A stretch of 64,000 nt of DNA, taken from Azorinus chamasolen (Eukaryota > Mollusca > Bivalvia > Cardiida > Solecurtidae). Location: the NCBI GenBank assembly GCA_963576725.1, contig OY755252.1, positions 47,668,140 through 47,732,139 on the forward strand. Reading direction: 5' to 3'. The notes beneath the pieces are model-generated. The model saw nothing but the letters and a program-made list of their open reading frames with translations. It was not told where the DNA came from and ran no database searches. Position 1 is the first letter of the stretch. Each line of letters starts with the position of its first letter. Shown here one piece after another: positions 34,301 through 42,574 of this stretch. Made by a program: the position numbers and the translations under genes.

Positions 34301-37300
34301 TCAAGGTCAGAGGTCAAATATATGGGTCAAATCACCGACTTTAACATTGGCCATAACTTTTTGACCAGTAGAGATAGAGACTTGATATTTGGCATGCTTG
34401 TGTATCTCATGAAGCTGCATATTTTGAGGGGTGACATGTCAAGGTCATCTTCAGAGTCAAAGGTCAAATTGTCTGTTTTTTGTCTGTAACTTTAACGCAA
34501 CTTTAACATTGGTCATAACTTTTGAGTCAGTACAGATAGAGACTTGATATTTGGCATGCATATGTATCTCATGAAGCCGCACATTTTGAGGGGTGACATG
34601 TCAAGGTCAAGGTCATCCTTCAAGGTCAGAGGTCAAATATATGGGTCAAATCACCGACTTTAACATTGGCCATAACTTTTTGACCAGTAGAGATAGAGAC
34701 TTGATATTTGGCATGCGTGTGTATCTCATGAAGCTGCATATTTTGAGGGGTGAAATGTCAAGGTCAAGGTCGTACTTCAGGGTCAAAGGTCAAATTGTCT
34801 GTTTCTTTGTCTGTAACTTTAACATTGGTCATAACTTTTGAGCCATTACAGCTAGTGACTTGATATTTGGCATGCATATGTATCTCATAAAGCCGCACAT
34901 TTTGAGGGGTGACATGTCAAGGTCATCTTTAAAGGTCAGAGGTCAAACACATGGGTCAAATCACCGACTTTAACATTGGTCATAACTTTTGAACCAGTAC
35001 AGATAGAGACTTGATATGTGGCATGCTTGTGTATCTCATGAAGCTGCACAGTGTGAGGGGTGAAATGTCATGGTCACTCTTCAGGGTCAAAGGTCACAAC
35101 TTCAAATTGGCCATAACTTTTGAACCAATAGAGATAAAGTCTTAATATTTGGTATGCATGTGTATCTCATGAAGCTGCACATTTTAGGGGGTGACATTTC
35201 AAAGTCAATGTCATCTTTCAGGGTCAAAGGTCACCGACTTTAACATTAGCCATAACTTTTGAACCAGTAGAGATACAGACTTGATAGTTGGTATGCGTGT
35301 GTTTCTCATTTTGCTGCACAGTTTGAGGGGTAACATGTCAAGGTCAAGGTCATCCTTCATGGTCAAAGGTCACAAACTTTAACATTGGCCATTACTTTTG
35401 AACCAGTAGAGATACAGACTTGATATGTGGTATGCATGTGCACCTCATGAAGTTGCACAGTTTGAGGGGTGACATGTCAAGATCAAGGTCATCCTTTAGG
35501 GTCAAATATCATATCGAGGGGGCATAGTGTTTCACAAACACATCTTGTTTTTCTAAGTTATGCATTGGTTATCCTACTGTCTATTTTTTATTTAACCACA
35601 AAAAGAATGTTTGAATCATACGTTCATACCTGTCTGAATCGTCATTCGTGTTCACAAACAATTCATAAGATGTTTTCATAAGTATTGCCAGAATTACAAA
35701 AATACCCTACTTGATTGAATGATCGCTCTCAAACAAAGGTATAGCCCAGGGTGCAATTGTCATGTTACATCTGTTTTCACGCCTCGCTGCACCTATATGT
35801 AAACTAAAATGTCGACGACCGTGGAAGGTGTGAAAACTGCATTTCTTAAATTTAATGCACTTTTCGTTGAAAATACATTGAATGGACCCGAAAATTGTTT
35901 CGTAGAATTGATTTTATCGTACCTCGATGTCTTTAAATTGGATACAAATCTATATAGAAATAAGAAGAGATGATTTCAGGACCATTAACAAAAATTTCTT
36001 TGAATTGGGTTTCGTTATTTTGAGTCCAGACTGTATTTCACAAGCAAACAGAGCAGACTCTGATCAGATGGCTCTTACAGGAGTAAAGAGATAAAGAGGG
36101 TTCAAATCATCTATCTGGGTGTCCATGTAGATGGCAAAATATGAATGTTAACCACTTATTCCACTCCATAGACCAGCCTTTTAACCCTTTCGGTGCCAGC
36201 ATTGTCGTCCGCTGAGCATAGTTTCGTTTATTTCAAGTGTAAGTGTGTGCACGTCTTCCATTTTCTTTATAAAACAATAAACAGAGTGTCAAACAGTTTG
36301 GATCCTGAAGAGACGCCGAGTTACTCGGCGTCTCATCTGGATCCAAACTGTTTGCATGTGATATCATAAACCCGTCATTGTGGCACGGAAGGGGTTAATG
36401 CCTTTGCAAACAGAGTAGACCCAGATCACACAGATCATGTTGTTAAATCAGCTCTGCTGTGTTTGCTTCTGGAATGATATAGATCTGATTCTACAATTCC
36501 TGCAATGGTCATCTGAAGTATATGTCGGTATTAAAATTCAGCTATTTGTTATTTATGATATCATTATTTCTTACATGAATATTCATTACGTAAAGGGTTA
36601 ACCCTTCACTCTATAAAATTTGCCTTTCTATGCCTTTGTAAACAGAGTAGACCCAAAACAGATAGTTCCTATAGGAGCCATCTGATCAGGGTCTGCTCTG
36701 TTTGCTTATGATGTAATATAGATATGATTCTACAGTTTCTGTCATGGCCAAACTGTAACCTGAAATTACTCTTAATTTATTAATTTATATTTGTGACATC
36801 ATTATTTCTAAGTTGAATATTCATTTAGTAAAGGATTCAACAAACTCACTCTCTCTTTGTTACAGCCAGGGGACAGAGTTCGAAGATCAAGGAAGAGTTT
36901 CCCTAGAGACAGCAGTATACCATCAGCCCTAGGTAGACAGACCAGTTCAGATGTATGTATCATTTATTTTATTTTGTATAACCATAGCAACAGATACATG
37001 TACATATTGTAATACTGAAATCCTATTTTCAAATACAGTAAAACCTCTCTAAACCGGAATTCTAGTAGAGAATGATTTAGGCAGGTGGCTGCTTAATGCA
37101 GGGTGAAAGTCATGCAGAAAGCTCCTATAGGAGCTTTCTGCACGACTTCACCCTGCCTTAAGCTGCCACCTGTCTTACAGACAAGCATTATATACTAATT
37201 TGAATACCGGATATAGAGAGGATTTACTGTACTAAAACTTACAAAATCGCAATTTCTCCACTGAACCCTATTCTGTGTCAGACCTGAATAGGGGTTGATG

Positions 37301-40300
37301 GAGAAACAAAGGAGCTATTCTTGAACATGTTTTAATCTATGCATCTTATCTGGGCTTCTGGTTATAACCCCTCTATATAATTAGCATTGTTGATTTACAT
37401 GGCTAGAAAATGTCCAGTTTGTTTAGTTGATGAAAATGAATGTTCAATTTGGAGATTTTTCCACAGGAGCAAACTTATACTGTGATATCTCATTGATCTC
37501 GACTTCAAAGTTACCCAAACTTTTGCTTTCAAGCTGGAAAATATTTTTTTCTTGAAGCAGAGTTATTTTAACTCTTTACATTATGACTATTTTCATAAGC
37601 AAACAGAGTAGACACTGATCAGGTAGTTTCTACAGGAGCTGTATTACCTGGCTCTACTTTTTTAATAGGGTTAGAAATGTGTAATAAGTAAAACCTCTCT
37701 ATAACGACCACTAAATTCTGCTTAAATCACCTTGCTTAAATAAAGGTGAAAGTAAAACAGAACGCTCCTATAGGAGCCTTCTGTTTTACTTTCACCTTGC
37801 TTTAAGCAGCCACCTGTCCTATATACAAACTAATTAACACCCTTTAGTTGCCGTTATAGAGAGGTTTTACTGCATATGAAGTATATTTGTAAAATTGAAA
37901 AAAAGAAAAGATTAAGACAAATATACAGCCCCAGAAAAGGTGCATAAATTGAAACAGTTTCAAAAAAAGCTGTATTTCTCCACCAGACCCTATGTTGTGA
38001 ACTTGTGACCACTCTTTAGAATTGTTGTAGAGAGATGGTTCTAAAGAGTGGTCACAACATAGGGTTTGGTGGAGAAATGAAGATTTGTACCTCTGCAGTC
38101 CACAATAAGAAGACATCCTAGTATATATATGCTTGATGTGGTAATCACAGCAAAACCTCAATCCCCTAGTTCCATATATCTACCCCAATTGCGCCATAAA
38201 TTTTGGAAGTTGTCTTTTGCTCAAACCCCACCTTCAAAAGGGGATACAAACAAAAGTTTGTATTTGAATACACTTTTGATGTTTATTGATTGTTTATTGG
38301 TACAACTAACAGTGTCAGCTATGATCAAAGTCATCTAGTAGTTATTTGATCTTAGTAAACTATCAAGTACTAAAATCATCAGTTCTCCGCCAACTGTTGT
38401 TACCACTCTTTAGAGTTGTCTCATTAAGACCATGGTAAAGAGTGGTAACAACATAAGGTTTTGTGCAGAAGTATAGAACCTTTTCTTCAAAACAATTTAG
38501 TTATCGCATCTTATCTGTGCCTCTTTACTTCATAGGCTATATTTTTTTAACCATTCCCTCATAGGCTGTTTTTAGTGCCAACCTTTTTGAATAAACCTAC
38601 TGAAAAGGAGCATGTACTACAAAAAAGGGAAATTTAGAATTGTGTAGTTTTGAAACAATTGTGATAAGTAGAACATTTGCTCCTATGGAACAAATGCTCT
38701 ATTTATCACAATGGTTTCAAGTGACTTTTACAGAGGCGTCAAAAGGTGTCAATATTAGGGACTGGGTTCACCACTCTCAATGTTCAATATTCATGTAAGA
38801 AATAATGACATCATGAATATGGATCTAAGTCACAAAACATTGTTCCAGTTATCCATACATAAATCCATATCATACATTCAATTATCATGATATCTGATTC
38901 AAGTATTTGACTGTTCATTATTTATACTAAATATTTTAATTTTAATTGATAAGAATTTATGTTCGAGCATTAATACTGTAAAGTTGATATCTCAAATATG
39001 CCTTACAAAAATCCTTAAAGGATTTGGAAGGTGCCAGGATCCCATCTGTTTAACCCTTTACCCAATAAGTGTATGCCTTTGTACACCTTTATCTACAGAG
39101 TAGACCCCGATCAGACAGCTCCAGTAGGAGCCTTTTGATCAGACTTTGCTCCGTCTGCTTATGAAGTAATATAGATAGGATTCTACATTTTCTGCCATGG
39201 CCTTTAATTCCATTGTGAAAATTAATGTAATTTATATCAATAATGTCATTTATATTTCTTACATGAATACTCATGGAGTAAAGGGTTAACTCTTTCACTG
39301 CAAATGGCAAATCTTTGATAACCAATGTAAAGAGTTCTAGGATCTAGGTGAGCCATCGAGTAACTCGGCACCTCATCAGGATCAAAGAATTTACCTGATT
39401 GCACCTACTATCCCTTTCCCTCATATAAACACCTTTTCACACCTTTGCAAACAGAGAAGACCTAGATCAGACGGCTCCTGTAGGAGCCCTCTGAGCAGGG
39501 TCTGCTCCGTTTGCTTTTGATATGATATAAATTTGATTTTACAGTTTTTGTCAAAGCAAAAAAATACTTGAAAAGTTTACATTATAAAAATTCAGCTAAT
39601 AAATATTCATAATGTAATTTATTCTTACATTAATATTGAAGAGTGAAAGGGTTGTACATAAGCCTTCCTTATTTATATCCCCACCCCATGTATACATCTC
39701 TCCCCACCTTTACAGAAGGATGATAAGCCTGCACAAACCAAGCATGTTCACACCAAAGCTGCTGTTAACAAAACAACTATAACCCGGTTCTCAGTAAGTA
39801 TGCTTACACGGGGTAACAATTACAAGTAACAATTACAGTCAAATTATGATCATTTGAATGGTCCTCGGACCAAGGAGAATATTTGAACAATTGCATCATA
39901 AAAGTTTCAACATCTGAAATTTGTCATGAGATTTATTCTCAATCTGCTGTTCTATTAGTGACTTTATTTTGTGCTATTTATATAGTTTATATGATTTACA
40001 TAAAAAAACATTATTTAATCCTTTAGTCCATGAATATACATTGTATATGTAAGACATATTGACATAAGGATAATTATTTTATTTTTAGCTCACCAGAGCA
40101 CAAAGTGCTCAGGTGAGCTTTTGTGATCATCTGATGTCCGTCGTCGTCCATCGTCCCACGTCAACAATTTGAACCTTTAAAAATCTTCTCCTCTGAATCT
40201 ACAGGGTTCTCAGCTCTCTTTGGTACATAGCATCATCTGTAGGTCATCTACAAAAGTTATATAAATTATGCCCCTGGGGTCAAAATTGGCCCCGCCCCAG

Positions 40301-42574
40301 AGGTGGTCAGTTTTCAATAGAAACATATAGTGAAATCTTTGAAAATCTTCTCCTCTGAAACTGTAAGGTTCTTAGCTTTCATATTTGGCACATAGCATCA
40401 TGTTCAGGTACTCTACAAAATTTGTATAAATTATGCCCCTGGGGTCAAAATTGGCCCTGCCCCAGGGGTGGTCAGTTTCAATAGAAACACATAGTGAAAA
40501 CTTTGAAAAGTCTTCTCCTCTGAAACTGTAAGGTTCTCAGCTTTCATATTTCGCACATAACATCATGTTCAGGTCCTCTACAAAAGTTATATAATTTATG
40601 CCCCTGGGGTTAAAATTGGCCCCGCCAAAGGGTTAGCCATTTTTCAATAGAAACGTATAGTGAAACCTTTGAAAATCTTCTCCTCTGAAACTGGAAGGTT
40701 CTCAGCTTTCATATTTGGTACATAGCATCATGTTCAGGTCCTTTACAAAAGTTATATAAATTATGGCCCTGGGGTCAAAATTGGCCCCGCCCCAGAGATG
40801 GACAGTTTTCAATAGAAACATATTATGAAAACTTTGAAAATCTTCTCCTCTGAAACTGTAGGGTTCTCAGCTTTCATATTTGGCACATAGCATCATGTTC
40901 AGGTCCTCTACAAAAGTTATATAAATTATGCCCCTGGGGTCAAAATTGGCCCCGCCCCAGGGGTGGTCAGTTTCTATAGAAACATTTAGTGAAAACTTTG
41001 AAAATCTTCTCCTCTGAAACTGTAAGGTTCTCAGCTTTCATATTTGGCACATAGCATCATTTTCAGGTCCTCTACAAAAGTTATATAAATTATGCCCCTG
41101 GGGTCAAAATTGGCCCCGTCCCAGGGGTAGCCAGTTTTGAATAGAAGCATATAGTGTAAACTTTGAAAGTCTTCTCCTCTGAATATATAGGGTTCTCAGC
41201 TTTCAGAGATGGACAGTTTTCAATAGAAACATATTATGAAAACTTTGAAAATCTTCTCCTCTGAAACTGTAGGGTTCTCAGCTTTCATATTTGGCACATA
41301 ACATCATGTTCAGGTCCTCTACAAAAGTTTTATAAATTGTGCCCTTTGGGTCAAAATTGGCCCAGCCCCAGGGCCAGCTAATTTTCCATTGGAATATATA
41401 GTGAAAACTATGAAAATCTTCTCCTCTGATTGTGTGGTGAGCGCTTCAGGGCCATTCTGGCCCTCTTGTTTATAATACCTCATGAACACAGGAAGTTTTG
41501 GCTATAATAGATACTGTGCAATCACATCTGTATTATTTCATAGGCAAACAGAGCAGACCCTGATCAGATGGCTCAGTGTAAAGGGTTAATAATACTAAAC
41601 ATTGGAGTAAAAGCTAGAAATTGTTGAATTGCTAGAAAAAGCCTAATACAGGATGTCGGTGTACAATAACTTTAATGTAGTTCATTACTCGAAAAGTATA
41701 AGAGGTATCAACATGAAACTTCATAGGTTAGTAGATCTCATTGAAGGAAGACCCCTACATAACCATAACTCTTGATTTCAAAATTTTGGAGTTATGGCCC
41801 TTTTGTTCAGGTTTTTTGTTAAATTTAGCTGGACAAGCACTGAATCAGATGAGCATTGGTGCGGCACGCGGCTGTTGTTAGCTTTTTTGTTTTGAAGAAA
41901 AGTGGAGCTATTGTGATCACTGGGTCGTCGTCGTGCAAAAACTTTAATGTAGCTCATTACTCGCAAAGTATAAGAGGTATCAACATGAAACTTCATAGGT
42001 TGGTATATCTCATTGAGGAGAAGGCCGTTCTGTGCACAGAACAAATTTCATTGTTTCAAGCACAGAACATCCAGATAGATGACCAACCTACCTCAACACA
42101 GCTATGGCTCATTAGTAAATTTTAAAGATAGACTTATGACCTTGATGGGCATATTTTGTGTCAGTTTGTCACTATTGTTCAAATTCATCCATGTAAACAT
42201 GATTTGGTAGACGTACTTGCAAGAAGTTTTAATGATGATTGTTGTTTAATAAAAAAAAAATCAACATGATAAATAGGATTTTGTTACTGAGTGTAGAAAT
42301 TTTAGAAACACAATTTTCCTTTTTAGGCAGGTTGGTGCTAATTGCAGTGTAAAAGTTATGCAGAAAGCTCCTAGAGCTTTTTGCATGACATTCACCCTGC
42401 ATAAAACTGCAACCTGTCATAAAGACTGATAAAGTGTTCAAAATATCAGGGTTTTACTTCATAGAAAATTTCGTTTTTCTTCAGGATCTGAAAATAAAAG
42501 GAAGAGGGACAGAGAATGGAGAGAGAGTAACAAACACAGCATTTGATGCGGCCATTGGAGATGATGACTTGTAG
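16261..42574 (+). CDS. SNX17: Sorting nexin 17 ortholog, complete, 16 coding exons
   Basis: Joining 16 exons by GT-AG sites with consistent phases gives 472 residues plus stop (vertebrate SNX17 is about 470). SNX17 is an endosomal PX-FERM adaptor. It binds PI3P through its PX domain and NPxY/NxxY motifs of cargo such as LRP1 and integrin beta tails through the third FERM-like lobe, and hands cargo to Retriever for recycling. Seen here: PX domain ~1-106 with RFS (35-37), PPKK (59-62) and the ER helix; FERM-like region ~107-390, including DQTEEVLE, SYWDITFDDD and SDIERGW; the conserved FKITRIRCWRIT block puts Trp at 321, the position I recall as needed for NPxY binding in the human protein; basic linker KKQGKKMKK; variable Ser-rich tail; C-terminus FDAAIGDDDL, equivalent to the IGDEDL tail that docks on Retriever. 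SNX31 is a vertebrate paralog and SNX27 has a PDZ domain, so SNX17 fits best. The coding part is 1.42 kb in 26.3 kb. Confidence 0.96.
16321..17314 (+). repeat. SNX17 intron 1 with F, A and B elements
   Basis: F-type hairpin 16460-16525 (AGTTTGGATCCAGATGATAT ...), A element ~16700-16845 (hairpin shortened), B element ~16884-17080 with core GATGGCTCCTGTAGCAGCC. The rest is unassigned. Confidence 0.7.
17315..17389 (+). CDS. SNX17: SNX17 coding exon 2
   Basis: Acceptor TTTCTTTCAG; codes SFNIHINGVFHCTARFSLLH and SFHEQ, with the Arg-Phe-Ser of the PI3P site; donor CAG|GTAAAG. Phase 0 on both sides. Confidence 0.95.
17390..19112 (+). repeat. SNX17 intron 2 repeats
   Basis: 17480-17570 is ATCGATTA-rich low-complexity DNA. 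17921-18267 holds two overlapping B-type copies (cores CAGACAGCTCCTATATATAA and GATGACTCCTTCAGG). 18335-18960 is a 2.5-copy tandem of a ~180-bp unit (TTGGTATACATAATAACCAC ... GCTGGCCATTGCAG) beginning with a CACCCC/GAGGGGGTATA hairpin, possibly Helentron-like. Confidence 0.6.
19113..19230 (+). CDS. SNX17: SNX17 coding exon 3
   Basis: Codes LKKEFGTNVLPPFPPKKLLP through LEERYIQ-type helix sequence (ERRQMLERYIQI region), the PX proline loop with PPKK. Donor A|GTAAGT, phase 1. Confidence 0.95.
19231..19979 (+). mobile_element. SNX17 intron 3: family C element nested in a family B element
   Basis: A B element spans ~19315-19752. A C element (TTAA at 19360-19363 and 19586-19589) sits inside its hairpin tip, splitting ACAGCTCCTT from AAGCTGT. 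The C ends CCCATTCCCTCATAGG and GGAGGAAAGGG are inverted. Confidence 0.75.
19980..20044 (+). CDS. SNX17: SNX17 coding exon 4
   Basis: Acceptor CTATTTCAG; with exon 3 codes ISQEAVIANSDIFNGFLLQA and QQ, the end of the PX domain. Donor CAG|GTTTGT, phase 0. The next intron base after GTTTGT is the first T of a MITE TTAA. Confidence 0.94.
20045..21313 (+). mobile_element. SNX17 intron 4: four family B elements and one F hairpin
   Basis: B at 20051-20271 (starts at intron position +7), 20405-20632, 20671-20913 and 21025-21289; F hairpin 20914-20985. The last B ends 24 bp before exon 5. Cores include GACAGCTCCTGTAGGAGC and GATGGCTCCTGTAGGAGCC. Confidence 0.85.
21314..21424 (+). CDS. SNX17: SNX17 coding exon 5
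   Basis: Acceptor CATCCGCAG; 37 codons, ETQKEQPENVTLDVYLMNAH ... STDQTEEVLE, the first FERM-like lobe (ubiquitin-like fold). Donor GAG|GTAAGG, phase 0. Confidence 0.95.
21425..23279 (+). repeat. SNX17 intron 5: Helentron-like element and head-to-head B pair
   Basis: Family A fragment ~21485-21530; Helentron-like element 21568-21757; 21760-22600 unassigned; decayed G core 22600-22680; two B elements in opposite orientation, 22689-22951 and 23007-23244, separated by ~55 bp. Confidence 0.75.
21568..21757 (+). mobile_element. Helentron-like short element
   Basis: Starts TTAGCTTGTCTG and contains CACGAGCTATTGTCGTAACT. CAGACGTGC near the end can pair with the start. A hairpin GCACTCGCTTGCGGTGC is followed by TCTTGTTG. 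Nearly the same element lies at 56725-56944. Confidence 0.6.
23280..23370 (+). CDS. SNX17: SNX17 coding exon 6
   Basis: Acceptor TTCTTTCAG; codes GVASQIELPDDFVYYFGLYL then VKKEEHVDNI, the FERM-like F1 core. Donor A|GTAAGA, phase 1. Confidence 0.95.
23371..24078 (+). mobile_element. SNX17 intron 6: family C element and decayed G core
   Basis: C element 23436-23660 (ends TTAACCCATTACCTCATTGG and GAGGGAATGGGTTGA). 23945-24025 has the G-type core GTGCAGACCCTGTTCAAGCA ... GATCTACACTATTGG. Confidence 0.75.
24079..24169 (+). CDS. SNX17: SNX17 coding exon 7
   Basis: Acceptor TTTTCCAG; codes VRKLQDFESPYISLKSANQE then GTHRIVLRK. Donor AG|GTATGC, phase 2. Confidence 0.95.
24170..25180 (+). mobile_element. 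SNX17 intron 7: family C and family B elements
   Basis: C 24397-24622 with tip GCTCCATAGGAGC; B 24794-25041 with core GGCTTCTAAAAGAGC; a further B right end 25105-25157, 24 bp before exon 8. Confidence 0.8.
25181..25250 (+). CDS. SNX17: SNX17 coding exon 8
   Basis: Acceptor TTTATTACAG; completes a Ser codon then YWDITFDDDLIENKVAMNLL and YVQ, the conserved F1/F2 junction. Donor CAG|GTAAAA, phase 0. Confidence 0.95.
25251..26391 (+). mobile_element. SNX17 intron 8: C inside A, then G and B elements
   Basis: Family A parts at ~25285-25301 and 25514-25662 flank a C element (TTAA at 25302 and 25510). G 25850-26096 ends AAAAGGGTTAA. B 26093-26340 shares that TTAA. The G core reads AGATCCTGATCAAAGAATTC. 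Confidence 0.75.
26392..26484 (+). CDS. SNX17: SNX17 coding exon 9
   Basis: Codes ALSDIERGWVNATKEQMKHL then KTLQQRGSKRE, F2 lobe; the same 31-residue length as the human segment. Donor GAG|GTTTGT, phase 0. Confidence 0.95.
26760..27035 (-). mobile_element. Degenerate Meta-type bivalve SINE (tentative)
   Basis: Read on the minus strand: GTGGTTGGAATCTC (B-box-like), then GATGGTTCTACCTGGTTG, GTGCATGAAAC, CTGGGGGTCTTGTAATTAGC and TTGACGTCGTGATATGACC. From memory the order resembles the conserved central and tail parts of molluscan Meta-SINEs (GGTTCTACC..., GGGGTCTTCC..., GTCGCCATATGACC). Identity is recalled, not searched. Confidence 0.45.
27056..27295 (-). mobile_element. Helentron-like short element (minus strand)
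   Basis: On the minus strand: start hairpin GTGCCCCCACAACGGCGGGCA; TGGGGGCATAAGTG near the 3' end pairs with the start arm; then GTTTCACACAC(AC)n and CTCTTGTTTATT. The (GT)n is part of the 3' hairpin stem. Confidence 0.5.
27528..28025 (+). mobile_element. Helentron-like element, GCTCACC family, short copy
   Basis: Starts TTAGCTCACCAGAGCACAAA with the inverted GTGCTC ... GGTGAGC. Two ~165-bp cores follow (AAAATCTTCTCCTCTG ... GCCCCTGGGGTCAAAATTGG). Ends GATGAGCG, hairpin GGGCCATTCTGGCCC, TCTTGTT. The same family, longer, lies at 40085-41470. Confidence 0.65.
28710..29070. mobile_element. TA-flanked CAGTGCTCCC element with nested family A
   Basis: Ends CAGTGCTCCCTCCCTACAAT and (inverted) TAGTGCTCCCTCTCTACAAC; TA at 28708-28709 and 29071-29072. 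A near-perfect A palindrome sits inside at ~28825-28960. The pogo/Tigger-type start is inference. Confidence 0.75.
29106..29246 (+). CDS. SNX17: SNX17 coding exon 10
   Basis: Acceptor GATTACAG; 47 codons, LLRMVRTMRHYGYVQFHPCV ... AAGNKELHFTVSTAP, end of F2 and start of the PH-like F3. Donor CCA|GTATGT, phase 0. Confidence 0.95.
29247..30373 (+). repeat. SNX17 intron 10: nested B elements and a ~115-bp tandem
   Basis: An outer B (~29306-29727) is interrupted at its CCTTTTAA by a second B-like element (29338-29534). 29830-30230 is a three-copy imperfect tandem (AAATCCAATTTCTTATAAAT, GATGATCTGGTTTGA). Confidence 0.65.
30374..30436 (+). CDS. SNX17: SNX17 coding exon 11
   Basis: Codes DTIKEGVFKITRIRCWRITT and T, with Trp321 of the cargo-binding F3 lobe. 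Donor ACT|GTAAGT, phase 0. Confidence 0.95.
30437..32560 (+). repeat. SNX17 intron 11: hAT-like foldback, B-type fragments, C element
   Basis: 30437-30940 unassigned. B-type left half 30948-31067 and right half 32041-32263 flank the foldback element at 31076-32032. C element 32260-32488 shares the TTAA at 32260-32263. Confidence 0.75.
31076..32032. mobile_element. hAT-like foldback element, 957 bp, with 8-bp target duplication
   Basis: TCTGAGGT occurs on both sides (31068-31075 and 32033-32040). The ends CACAGGAGGCCATTTCGTGG and, inverted, CACAGGGGGCCATTTCGTGG form inverted repeats that continue for about 310 bp (31076-31385 against 31715-32032). The ~330-bp centre has no transposase. An 8-bp duplication with CA(C)AG-type ends is the hAT signature. 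The open frames inside both arms mirror each other and are not genes. Confidence 0.85.
32561..32671 (+). CDS. SNX17: SNX17 coding exon 12
   Basis: Acceptor TATTTTACAG; VSENTDQSRADKSTLELSFE then YLVAKDTLQWITVVSEQ, F3 lobe. Donor CAA|GTACGA, phase 0. Confidence 0.95.
32672..33113 (+). mobile_element. SNX17 intron 12: family C element
   Basis: C 32710-32932 with perfect tip TTTGCTCCTATAGGAGCAAA fills half of this 442-bp intron. The remainder is plain intron. Confidence 0.85.
33114..33191 (+). CDS. SNX17: SNX17 coding exon 13
   Basis: Acceptor TTTCTTTAAG; AILMSMCLQGMVEELIMKKQ then GKKMKK, the last F3 helix and basic linker. Donor AAG|GTAAGC, phase 0. Confidence 0.94.
33616..36033. mobile_element. 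TA-flanked element with CAGTSTGGACTC ends, carrying a Helentron-like insertion
   Basis: Left end CAGTGTGGACTCGTTTTAAT; right end inverted CAGTCTGGACTCAAAATAAC; TA at 33614-33615 and 36034-36035. Without the internal array it is ~960 bp with no transposase seen. Tc1/mariner/pogo-like by its ends (inference). Confidence 0.7.
34096..35549 (+). mobile_element. Helentron-like element with nine or so ~130-170 bp cores
   Basis: Starts with the hairpin ATGCCCCCCAG/CTGGGGGGCAT followed by ATTGTTTTTGCCCTG. The core repeats carry TTTAACATTGGCCATAACTT, GAGACTTGATATTTGG and GGTGACATGTCAAGGTCA. GAGGGGGCATAG near the end can pair with the start. A 3' hairpin GTGTTTCACAAACAC is followed by ATCTTGTTT. Frames within the cores repeat with the unit and are not genes. 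Confidence 0.7.
36181..36398. mobile_element. Family F element, complete, TTAA-flanked
   Basis: TTAA at 36181-36184 and 36395-36398; ends CCCTTTCGGTGCCAGC and (inverted) CCCCTTCCGTGCCAC; hairpin CAAACAGTTTGGATCCTGA ... GGATCCAAACTGTTTG with tip GCCGAGTTACTCGGC. This copy defines F as a TTAA-type MITE. Confidence 0.85.
36866..36952 (+). CDS. SNX17: SNX17 coding exon 14
   Basis: Acceptor TTTGTTACAG; PGDRVRRSRKSFPRDSSIPS then ALGRQTSSD, basic and Ser-rich tail. Donor GAT|GTATGT, phase 0. The tail is poorly conserved, so confidence rests on phase and splice sites. Confidence 0.9.
36953..39715 (+). repeat. SNX17 intron 14: D, A, C, B and F elements
   Basis: D 37036-37229; A ~37235-37375 (hairpin deleted); B core 37590-37665; D 37686-37870; A ~37930-38095; A ~38360-38520; C 38547-38769; B 39050-39288; F-type 39285-39405; B 39409-39655. 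D tips are GCTCCTATAGGAGC. Confidence 0.8.
39716..39793 (+). CDS. SNX17: SNX17 coding exon 15
   Basis: Acceptor CCTTTACAG; KDDKPAQTKHVHTKAAVNKT then TITRFS, variable tail. Donor TCA|GTAAGT, phase 0. Confidence 0.88.
39794..42484 (+). repeat. SNX17 intron 15: Helentron-like array inside a B element, other repeats
   Basis: B 40015-41588 is split by the Helentron-like element 40085-41470. 41640-42120 holds repeat related to 817-1134, apparently a 3' end joined directly to a new 5' end at ~41879. D-type hairpin 42326-42445 with AAAGCTCCTAGAGCTTTT. Confidence 0.75.
40085..41470 (+). mobile_element. Helentron-like element, GCTCACC family, long copy with ~8 cores
   Basis: Starts TTAGCTCACCAGAGCACAAA with inverted GTGCTCAGGTGAGC. 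Cores of ~165 bp repeat AAAATCTTCTCCTCTGAAAC, TTTGGCACATAGCATCATGT and GCCCCTGGGGTCAAAATTGG. GTGGTGAGCGC near the end pairs with the start. 3' hairpin GGGCCATTCTGGCCC, then TCTTGTT. Inserted in the left part of a B element between T and T. Confidence 0.75.
42485..42574 (+). CDS. SNX17: SNX17 coding exon 16 and stop
   Basis: Acceptor TTTTCTTCAG; DLKIKGRGTENGERVTNTAF then DAAIGDDDL and TAG at 42572-42574. The acidic C-terminal IGDDDL matches the Retriever-binding tail of SNX17. Confidence 0.95.
   Translation, partial: DLKIKGRGTENGERVTNTAFDAAIGDDDL

Larger units (their letters stand above)
33192..36865 (+). repeat. SNX17 intron 13: layered insertions
   Basis: B 33231-33480; B 33504-33615 continuing at 36034-36085, split by a TA-flanked element (33616-36033), which itself holds a Helentron-like array (34096-35549). 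B 36148-36601 is split by an F element (36181-36398). B 36598-36838 shares its TTAA. Confidence 0.75.

Noticed and set aside
34274..35681. Frames beginning MTCQGQGHPSRSEVK
   Set aside because: They repeat with the tandem core of the Helentron-like element.
16261..42574. SNX27 or SNX31 identity for the split gene
   Set aside because: No PDZ domain (SNX27). The C-terminal acidic Leu tail and full-length match fit SNX17; SNX31 is a vertebrate paralog.
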